From the NCBI GenBank assembly GCA_012838225.1, contig DUPT01000056.1, forward strand, positions 1 through 64,000: 64,000 bases of DNA, in the 5' to 3' direction. The notes beneath the pieces were generated by a model that saw only the letters and a program-made list of their open reading frames with translations, had not been told where the DNA came from and did not search any database. This document shows, piece by piece, positions 43,652 to 51,840 of this stretch (within the stretch, counting starts at the first letter, position 1; each line of letters starts with the position of its first letter). The stretch is from Tissierellia bacterium. Lineage in GTDB: Bacteria > Bacillota > Clostridia > Peptostreptococcales > Acidaminobacteraceae. Both the position numbers and the translations under genes were made by a program.

Positions 43652-44233
43652 ATGTTTCCCTGGCCCGCCTTTATCAGCTATATCATTATCACGACCAGCA
43701 CCCCGGGACCCAATACTATCTCCAGTATGTCAAACGGTTCCAAGGTCGGTTTTATCAAGACCATCCCCTATACCCTGGGGATCTTTACCGCCTTCAGTCT
43801 GATCATGATGGCCTGTGCCGTCTTTACGGCCGGTTTGTTTCGCCTTATGCCGACCATCAAAACGCCGATGCTGTTTATCGGGGCGGCCTATATCTTTTGG
43901 CTGGCCTATAAGCTCCTGCGCTCAGACGCTGCGATCGATACGGGTTCGAGCTCCTCGGCTTCGTTTGGATCGGGCTTTTTGTTGCAGCTGGTAAACCCCA
44001 AGATCTATATCTATGGCATCACTGCCCTGAGCGGTTTTATCCTGCCGCATTATGACAGTCTCCCGATCATTTTGGGGTTTTGTGTTCTGCTGGCCTTTAC
44101 CGGCTTTGTGTTCTGTCTGCTCTGGGCCGGTTTTGGTTCGTTGTTTCGAACGGTGTTTGCCAAGCATGCCCGGATCCTCAATGCGGTCATGGCCGGGCTT
44201 CTCGTCTATAGCGGGATCGCGCTTTTCTTCTAA
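43652..44233 (+). CDS. LysE-family amino acid or metabolite exporter
   Basis: The 193-residue protein has five to six membrane helices and the family signature FISYIIITTSTPGPNTISSMSNG. LysE/RhtB members export amino acids or related compounds. The start is either ATG at 43649 or 43652; the second has better spacing to AGGAGG. It is co-transcribed with the SDR, so its cargo may relate to the SDR product. Confidence 0.85.
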   Translation: MFPWPAFISYIIITTSTPGPNTISSMSNGSKVGFIKTIPYTLGIFTAFSLIMMACAVFTAGLFRLMPTIKTPMLFIGAAYIFWLAYKLLRSDAAIDTGSSSSASFGSGFLLQLVNPKIYIYGITALSGFILPHYDSLPIILGFCVLLAFTGFVFCLLWAGFGSLFRTVFAKHARILNAVMAGLLVYSGIALFF

Positions 44234-44234
44234 A

Positions 44235-44268
44235 GCCGCCCTTGAATCGGTGGATTCAAGCAGGGCTT
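44235..44268 (+). terminator. Hairpin after the LysE gene
   Basis: CCTTGAATC pairs with GATTCAAG over a 5-nt loop, with flanking AAGCC and GGGCTT. There is no T run, so termination is uncertain. Confidence 0.4.
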
Positions 44269-44316
44269 GATAGCTAATCCTCCGCCGAGCGGCTATGCTG
44301 GCATCAGGAGGTAAGC

Positions 44317-44508
44317 ATGAAACTACACCACAGCCTAAGCCGTTTGGCTCACCATCGTGAGACCGATTTCCTAAGTCGGCATCACCGTCGTCAACACGTT
44401 TATCGTGACAGACTGAGGCGAGCCATTAATCCGACGGAGCTCGAAAAGGAGCTCCCCGAGATCCGGACCGCCTTTCGCCAAAGCCTGAGTGGAGGAAGCT
44501 ATGTTTGA
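44317..44508 (+). CDS. Small basic His/Arg-rich protein (63 aa)
   Basis: The frame has a strong CAGGAGGTAAGC site before ATG and ends inside the start of the next gene (8-nt overlap), which supports translation. The sequence is rich in His and Arg (LAHHRETDFLSRHHRRQHVYRDRLRRAIN) with a helical C terminus (PTELEKELPEIRTAFRQSL). No family recognised. It could be a nucleic-acid-binding partner of the XRE protein or merely a coupling ORF. Confidence 0.55.
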   Translation: MKLHHSLSRLAHHRETDFLSRHHRRQHVYRDRLRRAINPTELEKELPEIRTAFRQSLSGGSYV

Positions 44509-45361
44509 TATGACAGACATCGGCAAAAAGATTGCCAAACGAAGAAAAGAACTCAATCTGACCCAGGTCGAACTGGCGGATCAGCTGCTCGTGAGCTATC
44601 AGGCCGTCTCCCAGTGGGAGCTCGGTAAGAGCATGCCCGAGCTCTCCAATCTGACCCGTTTAGCCGATATCCTCGACATCCCGCTGGATGAGCTCCTGGG
44701 ACAAAAGTCCTCCCGGGTGGTCGATCAGGTGATCAAGGAGGAGCCGCTGCCCGAAGACGACCTGATCGAGGCTGCTCCCTTTATCAAGCCCCAAGCCATG
44801 GAGGGTCAACTCCGAGACCGGATCATCAACAGCGCCTCACTCATTTCGTTGGCACCATTTCTTGACTCGAGCACGCTCATGCGACAGATCGAGCGAGGAC
44901 CGGTCGATTCAACCACCCTGATCGCTCTGGCGCCTTTTTTGGATGAGGAGCATCTCAGTCGGTTATTGGACGAATTGATCCAAGGGGAGGTCTCGACCGG
45001 CCAACTGATCGCCTTGGCTCCGTTTGCCTCAAGCAGCTCCTTGGCCCGTCTGATCGAGCGATCGGCCGCTCGGATCAGCGGCACTCAACTGATCGCTCTG
45101 GCTCCTTTTCTAGAGTCGGAGGATCTCGGCCGGATCGTGCAGCAGGGAAAAATCAAGGATCTTCAGAACCGCTGGATCCTGACCGCCCTGGCACCCTTTA
45201 TCGATCAGGCCGATCTGACCCGCTTGGTCGAACAGGATGTCACTGAGCCCGTGACCGACGATGTCGAATTCATTTCAGACGAAGCCGACGATCCCAGATC
45301 AGACGACAGCCTCGAGGGCCTGCTCGAAAAACTGAAGCACTTTCTCAAGTCGGACTCCTAG
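44501..45361 (+). CDS. XRE regulator with six LAPF-type repeats
   Basis: Residues 5-66 are an XRE helix-turn-helix (IGKKIAKRRKELNLTQVELADQLL...QAVSQWELGKSMPELSNL). After a linker come repeats of 26-30 residues with a core of LIALAPFL followed by a charged helix with L-R-LIE. The APF tripeptides end at 94, 120, 146, 175, 203 and 233. The C terminus is acidic (EADDPRSDDS) and ends in a Lys-rich helix. No membrane segment is seen. Start: ATG 44501 after GGAGGAAGC. The repeat array suggests a superhelical binding surface; its ligand is unknown. Confidence 0.8.
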   Translation: MFDMTDIGKKIAKRRKELNLTQVELADQLLVSYQAVSQWELGKSMPELSNLTRLADILDIPLDELLGQKSSRVVDQVIKEEPLPEDDLIEAAPFIKPQAMEGQLRDRIINSASLISLAPFLDSSTLMRQIERGPVDSTTLIALAPFLDEEHLSRLLDELIQGEVSTGQLIALAPFASSSSLARLIERSAARISGTQLIALAPFLESEDLGRIVQQGKIKDLQNRWILTALAPFIDQADLTRLVEQDVTEPVTDDVEFISDEADDPRSDDSLEGLLEKLKHFLKSDS

Positions 45362-45378
45362 AGTCCGGCTTTTTTCCT
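45350..45378 (+). terminator. Terminator of the XRE/LAPF gene
   Basis: AGTCGGACTC and GAGTCCGGCT pair around CTA, with one G-U, followed by TTTTTT. Confidence 0.8.
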
Positions 45379-45433
45379 GATGCTATTATTTCGCAAGCCT
45401 TTGTGGTATAAGTTAAGGTACAGGAGGCCAGCG

Positions 45434-45958
45434 GTGAACGAATCGATCCTAAGTGTCTATTGGAACAACTTTTTAAGCTTTGATTTTTTGATCTTCCTTT
45501 TGGCGGCAGTCAATGTCTATTTTTTAGTACAGAGCCTTCGTCAGTCCCAGGCCATCGCCTCGATCCTCTACCCCAAGGGCTACCTGCCCGGCGGCTGGGA
45601 ATCCTATGGGGATATGAAGAGCCATTATGATGAGGTGATGAATATCAAAGGTGAACAGACCCTGATCGAGCATCGCCGGCGGATGAATTTAAGCTACACT
45701 GTTTTCGAGAATATTACCACGATCTTTCCCCTGATGGGCCTGCTTGGCACCGTCATCTCATTGATCCCGATGGTCAAATCCATCGGCACGATCGAACAGG
45801 GCTTGTTCTTTTCTGCCCTGACCTCTACCTTTTGGGGGATCGTATTTGCTATAATATTTAAAGGCATCAATGGCTATCTCGAAGCCGGCATCACCGAAGC
45901 CGAAAAGAATATCCAGATCTTCTTGGATCGCTACTCGACCATGGTCAAAGCCCCATGA
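45434..45958 (+). CDS. MotA/TolQ/ExbB-like proton-channel protein
   Basis: The 174-residue protein has three membrane segments: about 11-35 (FDFLIFLLAAVNVYFLVQSL), about 97-117 (TTIFPLMGLLGTVISLIPM) and about 130-152 (FFSALTSTFWGIVFAIIF). The motif PLMGLLGTV followed by a Thr/Gly-rich third helix is characteristic of ExbB/TolQ. The start is GTG 45434 after CAGGAGG. It overlaps the ExbD-like gene by 4 nt. ExbB-like pumps normally power TonB or Tol in two-membrane bacteria, so the role in a presumed single-membrane cell is unclear. Confidence 0.8.
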   Translation: MNESILSVYWNNFLSFDFLIFLLAAVNVYFLVQSLRQSQAIASILYPKGYLPGGWESYGDMKSHYDEVMNIKGEQTLIEHRRRMNLSYTVFENITTIFPLMGLLGTVISLIPMVKSIGTIEQGLFFSALTSTFWGIVFAIIFKGINGYLEAGITEAEKNIQIFLDRYSTMVKAP

Positions 45959-46479
45959 AACGAAAAGGTCTCCTGATCGACCTGACATCACTGCTCGATG
46001 TCATCCTGATCGTCTTGTTTTTGGTCCTGACGACCTCAGCCGCCCAGGCCGCCACCGCCACCGAGGATATCGAAGCCATCAATCAAGAGCTCAGCCAGGC
46101 CAATCAGGCGCTGAGTGAGCAGGTGGAGGCGCTTGAGAGGCGACAGTTCGAGGGCACACCGACCGAGCAGAACTGGTATCAGGTCTACCGAGAACAGATC
46201 GGCCGGATCGAGGTCTACTTTCCGGATGATCTTCAGACCGAAGCGATGCGTCTGATCGAGCCGGACGGGACTGACAAAAAGAAGCCTGAGACAGACAACC
46301 TGGCCGACTGGCTCCAAGAAGCCATCGACGATATCGATCAAGAGGTGATCATCATTACCTTCAGCTATCGCAACGACGCCATCTTCTGGCGTGACTATAC
46401 CGGCCTGCGGGATATCTTACTTCATATCTCCGGCTCCAGTAATAAAACGATCTTCTATGAAGAAGTTCCGAGAAAGTAG
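45955..46479 (+). CDS. ExbD/TolR-like protein
   Basis: The 174-residue protein has a short cytoplasmic start, one membrane helix with Asp (LLIDLTSLLDVILIVLFLVL; D15 aligns with the essential Asp of ExbD), then a coiled coil (36-65) and an outside domain (80-174). This is the ExbD layout, slightly longer than usual. It is coupled to the ExbB-like gene (ATGA). Confidence 0.75.
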   Translation: MKRKGLLIDLTSLLDVILIVLFLVLTTSAAQAATATEDIEAINQELSQANQALSEQVEALERRQFEGTPTEQNWYQVYREQIGRIEVYFPDDLQTEAMRLIEPDGTDKKKPETDNLADWLQEAIDDIDQEVIIITFSYRNDAIFWRDYTGLRDILLHISGSSNKTIFYEEVPRK

Positions 46480-46484
46480 GCAAC

Positions 46485-46880
46485 ATGAGTTATAAAGTCC
46501 GACAAGACAAAAAAAGACGCCGTTTCCCCTGGCGGTTTTTGCTTGTGCTGATCTTGCTTCTGGCCATCTTTGGCGGCGGCATGAAGCTGGGGGTCATCCC
46601 GGGCGGACAGCACCTCTTTGGCAGCGATGGCATCATCATGCAAGAGGCCGAACCGCCGCAACAACTGCCCGATCCGATCGACTACCTGATCGTCGTTTCA
46701 GGCAATGAGGTATTGGTCGATGGTCAACCGATCGAATGGAATGATCTCGAAGCCATGATCGAACAGGCCGAAACGCACGACCGTTTCTCCCTGCAAGATG
46801 ATCAAGCCATCAAGGAGACGTATGAGCGCGTCACGGGTCTTCTGCGAAAGCATAACCACGACTACACCGAAACCGAATAA
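46485..46880 (+). CDS. Membrane-anchored protein with ExbD-like outer domain
   Basis: The 131-residue protein has a basic cytoplasmic end (KVRQDKKRRRFPWR), one membrane helix (about 17-37) and an outside domain. DYLIVVSGNEVLVDGQPIEWNDLEAMIEQ resembles the beta-strand plus helix core of ExbD outer domains. It lacks an Asp in the membrane helix. It may be a structural partner of the ExbD-like protein. The gene follows that one by 5 nt and precedes two terminators. Confidence 0.7.
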   Translation: MSYKVRQDKKRRRFPWRFLLVLILLLAIFGGGMKLGVIPGGQHLFGSDGIIMQEAEPPQQLPDPIDYLIVVSGNEVLVDGQPIEWNDLEAMIEQAETHDRFSLQDDQAIKETYERVTGLLRKHNHDYTETE

Positions 46881-46890
46881 ACAGGCTAAA

Positions 46891-46923
46891 AACATCCGTC
46901 TTCGATCAGTGAAGGCGGGTGTT
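46891..46923 (+). terminator. Terminator of the ExbBD-like operon
   Basis: AACATCCGTCTTC pairs with GAAGGCGGGTGTT (G-U pairs) around a 7-nt loop. T run is short. Confidence 0.65.
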
Positions 46924-46991
46924 TCTCGAATCATGTAGTGAAAGCCAAACGGTCGATTGATAGGAAAAAAGAAATATCCCCAACGCTTTAT

Positions 46992-47022
46992 AAAACCGCC
47001 ATGGTTCCGTGGCGGTTTTTTC
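46992..47022 (+). terminator. Second terminator-like hairpin
   Basis: AAAACCGCCA pairs with TGGCGGTTTT, followed by TT. It lies about 70 bp beyond the first hairpin, with no gene between, so it may be a backup or belong to a small RNA. Confidence 0.7.
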
Positions 47023-47084
47023 ATCGATTCCCAACTCCCGGTACATCCTAGAGATTCATTTTAAACGAAAACCATCCTTCAGAG

Positions 47085-47339
47085 TTAGGCTGCCAGCACA
47101 CTGTAGCCGGCAGCAATCAGTCCCAGGATCGTTAGGATGATAAAGAGCATCGTCTCAAATCGATGTCCCTTGCGATAAAAGTAGCCGGCATTTAGGCCAA
47201 ACAGCAGTCCCAGAGCCAGCGGTCTTAGCCAGCCTCTTAGTAAAAAGATGACCAGGACGCCCACCAGCGGATTGAGCCAGCGGCGGTTTCGATCCATCCA
47301 CCGGACAAACGGATCGTCAGGCTCGGGCGGCTTAGTCAT
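47085..47339 (-). CDS. Small membrane protein, unknown
   Basis: The 84-residue protein has a charged N terminus (PPEPDDPFVRWMDRNRRW) and two to three hydrophobic segments. No family recognised. ATG 47339 follows GGGAGAAG and overlaps the glycosylase gene by 8 nt. Confidence 0.65.
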   Translation of the reverse strand: MTKPPEPDDPFVRWMDRNRRWLNPLVGVLVIFLLRGWLRPLALGLLFGLNAGYFYRKGHRFETMLFIILTILGLIAAGYSVLAA

Positions 47340-47829
47340 GGTCTTCTCCCAGCACCGCTTTTGTCCACTGCTTAAGCTTTGTGTCATACGTCATGGCGGC
47401 ATTAGCCGGTGATGACGAGGGCACATAGTAGGCTTTCAGCTTTGGATGGTACTGATGAAAGATTTTTTCCGCCAATCGGCCATTGACGATGATCCGCTCG
47501 ATGCCATGGGCTTGGACCAGTGATTCGATATCCGTCGGGACGATATTCCTAATCGAGGAATCACTGCTGCCGATGATCTCACATGACTCGATCACATCAT
47601 AGACGGCGACCCCGTGCTTCGCCAAAAAGGCCTTCTTTTGAGCCAGACTCTCTGGCCGATCGTCTTGAAAGATATCAGCTAACAGTCGCCAAAAAATGTT
47701 CTGGGGATGTCCATAGTAGAACTGCTGCTCTCGGCTCTTGACCGAAGGGAAGGTGCCGAGAAACAGGTATTTCGGATGCTCTGGGATAAACGGTCCAAAG
47801 CCGTGATCGAGTTTTTCATGGTCTGTCAT
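47332..47829 (-). CDS. DNA-deoxyinosine glycosylase (UDG superfamily, family 6-like)
   Basis: The 165-residue protein has LFLGTFPSVKSREQQFYYGHPQNIFWRLL and VYDVIESCEIIGSSDSSI and YVPSSSPANA, the motifs of hypoxanthine DNA glycosylases in the UDG superfamily. It should remove deaminated purines from DNA. It is coupled to a small membrane protein gene. Length fits. Confidence 0.85.
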   Translation of the reverse strand: MTDHEKLDHGFGPFIPEHPKYLFLGTFPSVKSREQQFYYGHPQNIFWRLLADIFQDDRPESLAQKKAFLAKHGVAVYDVIESCEIIGSSDSSIRNIVPTDIESLVQAHGIERIIVNGRLAEKIFHQYHPKLKAYYVPSSSPANAAMTYDTKLKQWTKAVLGEDHD

Positions 47830-47837
47830 TTTGTCTC

Positions 47838-49391
47838 CTAACGATAGCTGATGGCTTGAGAGACGTGGTGGCGCTCCTCTAAGAGTCCACCGCTTGCTCT
47901 ATCATACACCCGGATCCCGTTACAAAAGACCATATCCAGTGACAGATCCTCGTTTAGGATGCTCAGGTCGGCTTTATAGTCCGGTTTGAGCAGGCCCCGA
48001 TCACCGAGCTGATAGCGCTTGGCCGTTTGACCGCTCATTTTGTGGATCACCTGCTCGAGTGGCATCTGATGCTTCCTTCCAAGCTCTAAGAACTTTAAGA
48101 AGGCTTGATCGAGTGAAGCGTTTTGTATACCGGCTTCTTCATACCAGGCGTCTGTCATATAGACACTTAAAGGATGCTTCATCAGTCGTTCAACGATCTC
48201 ATCGTTTTGATAGCTGCCCATCAAGACCCTGGCTTTAAAGTCACTGTCTTCACAAATCTTCAGATAGGCTTCAAACGGTGACTGATCGATCAGGCGGGCG
48301 ATCTCCACTACCGTCTTTCCGACATACTCCGGATGATCCTGACCGGCATAGGCGATCGTCATATCTGAAAAACCAAAGCCCAAAAGCTTCGTGGTCACGG
48401 CCACCATGGCCCGAAGCTTCAGTCTGACGGCCGGCTTTTGACGCTCCTCTGCCGAGAGCTTCATATACCAATCCGGCAAAACGACCGTGATGACTGAGGC
48501 GCCAAAATGAAACGGATACATATCAAAGCCGATCTCGTAGCCGTCTTCAGCCAATCGTTCGAGTCGTTTGAGAGCCGGCTCGAGATCCTTCCAGCTGCGT
48601 CGTCCGACAAAGATCAGATGACTATAGACCGTTCGACAGCCGGTCGATCGGACCAGCTGTTCGATCTCTTCCAGGGCTTGGATGAGATGACTTTTAGACA
48701 ATAAAGGATAGCTCATACTGATGGCTGATTCGGCTCGAGGGTGGATCGTCAGGATCCGGTCGTACTTGGCACAAAGCCGGGCCACCTCGATCAGCTCCTC
48801 GGTCGGAGCAAACAGTCCCGGGGCATACATCAGTCCCAGAGAGATCCCGGCGGCGCCATCGATCAATCCCTGCTCCAAAATGGCCATCATATCAGCCAGC
48901 TGTTGCTCTGAGAGCTCGGTCGTCTGAAGACCCGCCACCGCTGTCCGGGCGGTACCGTGACCGATCAGGCTGGCGACATTCAGGCTGGTTTGACCATCGA
49001 TCTCACGCAGCCAGTCGCGACAGCGTTCGTAGCGCTCACTCGGCGAGAGATGAAACAAACCGCCGCCCACCTCCGAGATATAGGGTGAGTCGGCCGAACA
49101 GCCAAAGGCTGAGAAGCCGCAATTACCGGTGATCAGTGTTGTGATCCCCTGGGATAAGAAGGGATCGAAAAAGGGCCGCTTATCCGGTTTAAGACAAAAC
49201 CAGTCGTTGTGCGAATGAGCATCGATAAACCCGGGTGTGATGATCCTGCCTGTCAGGTCGATGACTTGGGCCTCACCGGGATCGATGTCCTGACCGATCT
49301 GACAAATATGTTCATCCTCAATTAGAATGTCGCCTGGAAACGGCTGATCGCCGCTGCCATCAATGATCGTGCCTCCCTTGAAAAGGATCAT
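47838..49391 (-). CDS. N-acyl-D-amino-acid deacylase (amidohydrolase superfamily)
   Basis: The 517-residue protein starts with an amidohydrolase beta region (MILFKGGTIIDGSGD) and has the metal motif GFIDAHSHNDW. Later typical segments are LITGNCGFSAF, VYSHLIF and DQAFLKFLELGRKHQMPLEQVIHKMSGQTAKRYQLGDRG, matching D-aminoacylases. It removes the acyl group from N-acyl-D-amino acids or related N-carbamoyl compounds. Start chosen at 49391 after GGAGGAGAGCGT. It lies upstream of Se/Mo-related genes but no physical coupling is seen. Confidence 0.88.
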   Translation of the reverse strand: MILFKGGTIIDGSGDQPFPGDILIEDEHICQIGQDIDPGEAQVIDLTGRIITPGFIDAHSHNDWFCLKPDKRPFFDPFLSQGITTLITGNCGFSAFGCSADSPYISEVGGGLFHLSPSERYERCRDWLREIDGQTSLNVASLIGHGTARTAVAGLQTTELSEQQLADMMAILEQGLIDGAAGISLGLMYAPGLFAPTEELIEVARLCAKYDRILTIHPRAESAISMSYPLLSKSHLIQALEEIEQLVRSTGCRTVYSHLIFVGRRSWKDLEPALKRLERLAEDGYEIGFDMYPFHFGASVITVVLPDWYMKLSAEERQKPAVRLKLRAMVAVTTKLLGFGFSDMTIAYAGQDHPEYVGKTVVEIARLIDQSPFEAYLKICEDSDFKARVLMGSYQNDEIVERLMKHPLSVYMTDAWYEEAGIQNASLDQAFLKFLELGRKHQMPLEQVIHKMSGQTAKRYQLGDRGLLKPDYKADLSILNEDLSLDMVFCNGIRVYDRASGGLLEERHHVSQAISYR

Positions 49392-49482
49392 ACGCTCTCC
49401 TCCAATGATGTAGTTCATACCTCTATTTTATCACTTCTGGCTTTTTGATGCCTAACGGATTGGTCCAGCTACCGAGCAGCCT

Positions 49483-49511
49483 AAAAAAAGGATAGGCTCA
49501 TGTGCCTATCC
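49483..49511 (-). terminator. Terminator of yqeB
   Basis: On the minus strand GGATAGGC pairs with GCCTATCC around 6 nt, followed by TTTTTTT; it overlaps the last codons of yqeB. Confidence 0.88.
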
Positions 49512-50306
49512 GGTGCTTTCATCCAGTTTCATGAGGATGGCTTCAAGTACTCCGCCGGCCAGTCCCCGACCCTTGTCACTGATGGTCTGACAGTAGACCG
49601 GCTTCATCCTCGGGTCGATATCGCCGATCTTCATGCCGCGCGTTAGCTCGACCGTCGGATGGATCCAACCTCTTAGGACCCCATTGATCTGAGCCACCAC
49701 CGGTTCACCGGCCACATGGCCCAGTACCTGTCCGGCCGATACCAACTCCCCGATCTCAAGCGTTGTCTCGAGCTTGCCATGGGCGGGGGATCGTAGGACC
49801 CGCTCGGTGGTATAGCCCAGGCTGCTGCCGGGCACATGGGTGTTCTCAGCCGCTTTTCCGTGAAAGATCAAGCGGGACAGATCATGACCGCGATTGGTCT
49901 CGATGACTACATCAGCCTGCTCTCCGGCGATGATCTCCGGTCCCAGACCGATGCTGAGCGGAGCGATGTCTTTGGTATAGTCCGGTGTCTTTTTTGACAG
50001 GGTGGCATCGATAAAGACCGCCGGTGAAAAGGCTTCTAGGATCGCCGCCTCCTGCTCGACAACGACCGGGATCTTGTCTTGTTGCCACAGCTCGACCACC
50101 TCATCGAGTGAGGCTCTGACAGCGGTGATCCCCTCAACGCTATACTCACCCTCATAGACGGCATTGCCGTAGCTGACCGTCCGACGGACCATCCTGGGCC
50201 GCTCGATCTCACTGACGATCACCCGGTAGCGGGCATTGTGCAGCTTTTGGATGATGGCCGAGGCCAGATCACCGCCGCCTCGAACGAGTACGATCTGGCG
50301 CTTCAT
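49506..50306 (-). CDS. yqeB: Selenium-dependent molybdenum cofactor protein YqeB (EF2563 family)
   Basis: The 266-residue protein has VRGGGDLASAIIQKLHNARYRVIVSEIERPRMVRRTVSY, then a middle FIDATL segment and a C-terminal biotinyl-like beta region (SPAHGKLETTLEIGELVSAGQVLGHVAGEPV). This is the EF2563/YqeB family found with SelD in cells that use labile selenium in Mo hydroxylases. Exact reaction unknown. It overlaps xdhC by 4 nt. Confidence 0.9.
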   Translation of the reverse strand: MKRQIVLVRGGGDLASAIIQKLHNARYRVIVSEIERPRMVRRTVSYGNAVYEGEYSVEGITAVRASLDEVVELWQQDKIPVVVEQEAAILEAFSPAVFIDATLSKKTPDYTKDIAPLSIGLGPEIIAGEQADVVIETNRGHDLSRLIFHGKAAENTHVPGSSLGYTTERVLRSPAHGKLETTLEIGELVSAGQVLGHVAGEPVVAQINGVLRGWIHPTVELTRGMKIGDIDPRMKPVYCQTISDKGRGLAGGVLEAILMKLDESTG

Positions 50307-51115
50307 GGCGTTTGGCGGGTCAGCGGCCGACCGTCCCGCTCGTATTTAACCATCAGCATCTCAGCCAGGATCGAGACCGCGATCTCTCCCGGTGTCTCGC
50401 CGCCGATATTGAGGCCAACGGGCGAATGGACCTGATCGAGCAGGGCCTGATCGACTCCGCGCTTGATCAGCTCATCCAGACAGTACTTGACCTTGGTGCG
50501 TGAGCCGATCATCCCGATATAGCGGACCTGCTTTGTCAGAGCCGCCTCAAGCACATCGATATCGTGGAGGTGGCCGTGGGTCATAATGACGATGCTGGCA
50601 TCTTTGGTAGGATCCATATCGCTTAGGATCTTTGCCATATCGCCGGCATGGACGGCCTTGGCTCTGGGGAAGTTTTCCCGATTAGCAAACTCCTCCCGGT
50701 CATCGATGATGATCGTATCAAACGGCAGATAGTCGGCGATGCCATACAGGGCCTGACCGACATGACCGGCCCCGCAGATGATCAGCGGGTCATTGTTAAA
50801 AAAAACCTTCACCACCACATCGGCGACGCCGCCACAGGCCATACCGAGCGCATCGGGCCGATCGGCCATCGTGAGCTCATAATGAAAGGTCTTGTTCTGG
50901 CGACGCTTGAGACACTCGGCCGCATCCCGGCGAGCGGTATGCTCGATCGCTCCGCCGCCGACGGTGCCGATCAGCACCTTGGCGTCGCGGTCGACCAGCA
51001 TCATCGAGCCCTCGTCTCTTGGCGCGGAGCCGGAAGTGGAGCTGACCATGACGAGCGCGACCTCTTGGCCCTGCTCGATCAGTTGATTCAGTTTTTGCAT
51101 GATCTGTCGGTCCAT
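50303..51115 (-). CDS. xdhC: XdhC/CoxI-family protein
   Basis: The 270-residue protein has SSTSGSAPRDEGSMMLV, GTVGGGAIE, the XdhC Rossmann part ICGAGHVGQALYGI, and ThrHisGlyHis in IMTHGHLHDIDVL. XdhC proteins insert and sulfurate the molybdenum cofactor of xanthine dehydrogenase. It is coupled to YqeB. The hydroxylase structural genes are not in this window. Confidence 0.92.
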   Translation of the reverse strand: MDRQIMQKLNQLIEQGQEVALVMVSSTSGSAPRDEGSMMLVDRDAKVLIGTVGGGAIEHTARRDAAECLKRRQNKTFHYELTMADRPDALGMACGGVADVVVKVFFNNDPLIICGAGHVGQALYGIADYLPFDTIIIDDREEFANRENFPRAKAVHAGDMAKILSDMDPTKDASIVIMTHGHLHDIDVLEAALTKQVRYIGMIGSRTKVKYCLDELIKRGVDQALLDQVHSPVGLNIGGETPGEIAVSILAEMLMVKYERDGRPLTRQTP

Positions 51116-51125
51116 CGTTTCCTCC

Positions 51126-51840
51126 CTAGATGACCTTGTCTTCTTTTAACCGGGCGATATCCTCAGGCGATAGTCCCAGAAAACGGCCATAGATCGCTTC
51201 ATTGTCCTCGCCCAGTACCGGAGCCGCCTTTTGGATCGAGCCCGGTGTCTCGGAGAGCTTAATCGGGATGCCCGGTATCAGGAGCGGTCCGGCCACCGGA
51301 TGATCGACTTCCACGATCATCTCGCGGTGCTTCACCTGCTCATCATCGATCACCTGATCGATGGTATTGATCGGGCCATTGGGCACGCCGTGTTGATTGA
51401 GCAGCTCCTGCCAGTCGCGCCGGGTCCATTGTTTGAGTATATCACACACGATCGGGATCAGCTCATCATAATGTTCGCGGCGAAGCGATACCGTCTTGAA
51501 ATGCTCGACCGCCAGCAGATCCTCTCGCCCGACGACTCGGCAAAACGTCACCCAGATCTCATCATTTCCGATCGCCAGCATCAGCGGCTCATCGGCCGTA
51601 TCAAACACTTCAAACGGAGCGATCGAGGGATGACGACTGCCCTCGGGCTTGGGCGTCTCGCCACTGACCGAGTAGCGGGCAATGGCATTTTCCAGCATCG
51701 ACACCTGACAATCAAGCATCGACACATCGACCATCTGGCCCTGACCGGTTTGATTGCGGTGGATCAAGGCACTTAAGATGCCGACAGCCGAAAAGATCCC
51801 GGCGGCGATATCACCGATCGAGGTACCGAGCCGCTCCAGG
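51126..51840 (-). pseudogene. N-terminally truncated CaiB/BaiF family CoA-transferase
   Basis: The frame reads LGTSIGDIAAGIFSAVG...ALIHRNQTGQGQMVDVSMLD and continues to the usual C terminus of class III CoA transferases (about 240 residues). Full proteins are about 400, and the catalytic Asp region near 170 lies in the missing half. Upstream of about 51840 the frame runs on into unrelated sequence until TAA near 51893. An internal TTG at 51767 could start a 213-residue protein, but without the N-terminal half it is unlikely to be active. Confidence 0.7.

Noticed and set aside
45434-46880. Zorya-type anti-phage system
   Set aside because: ZorA has a very long coiled-coil tail and ZorB an OmpA domain; both are missing, as are helicase or nuclease genes.
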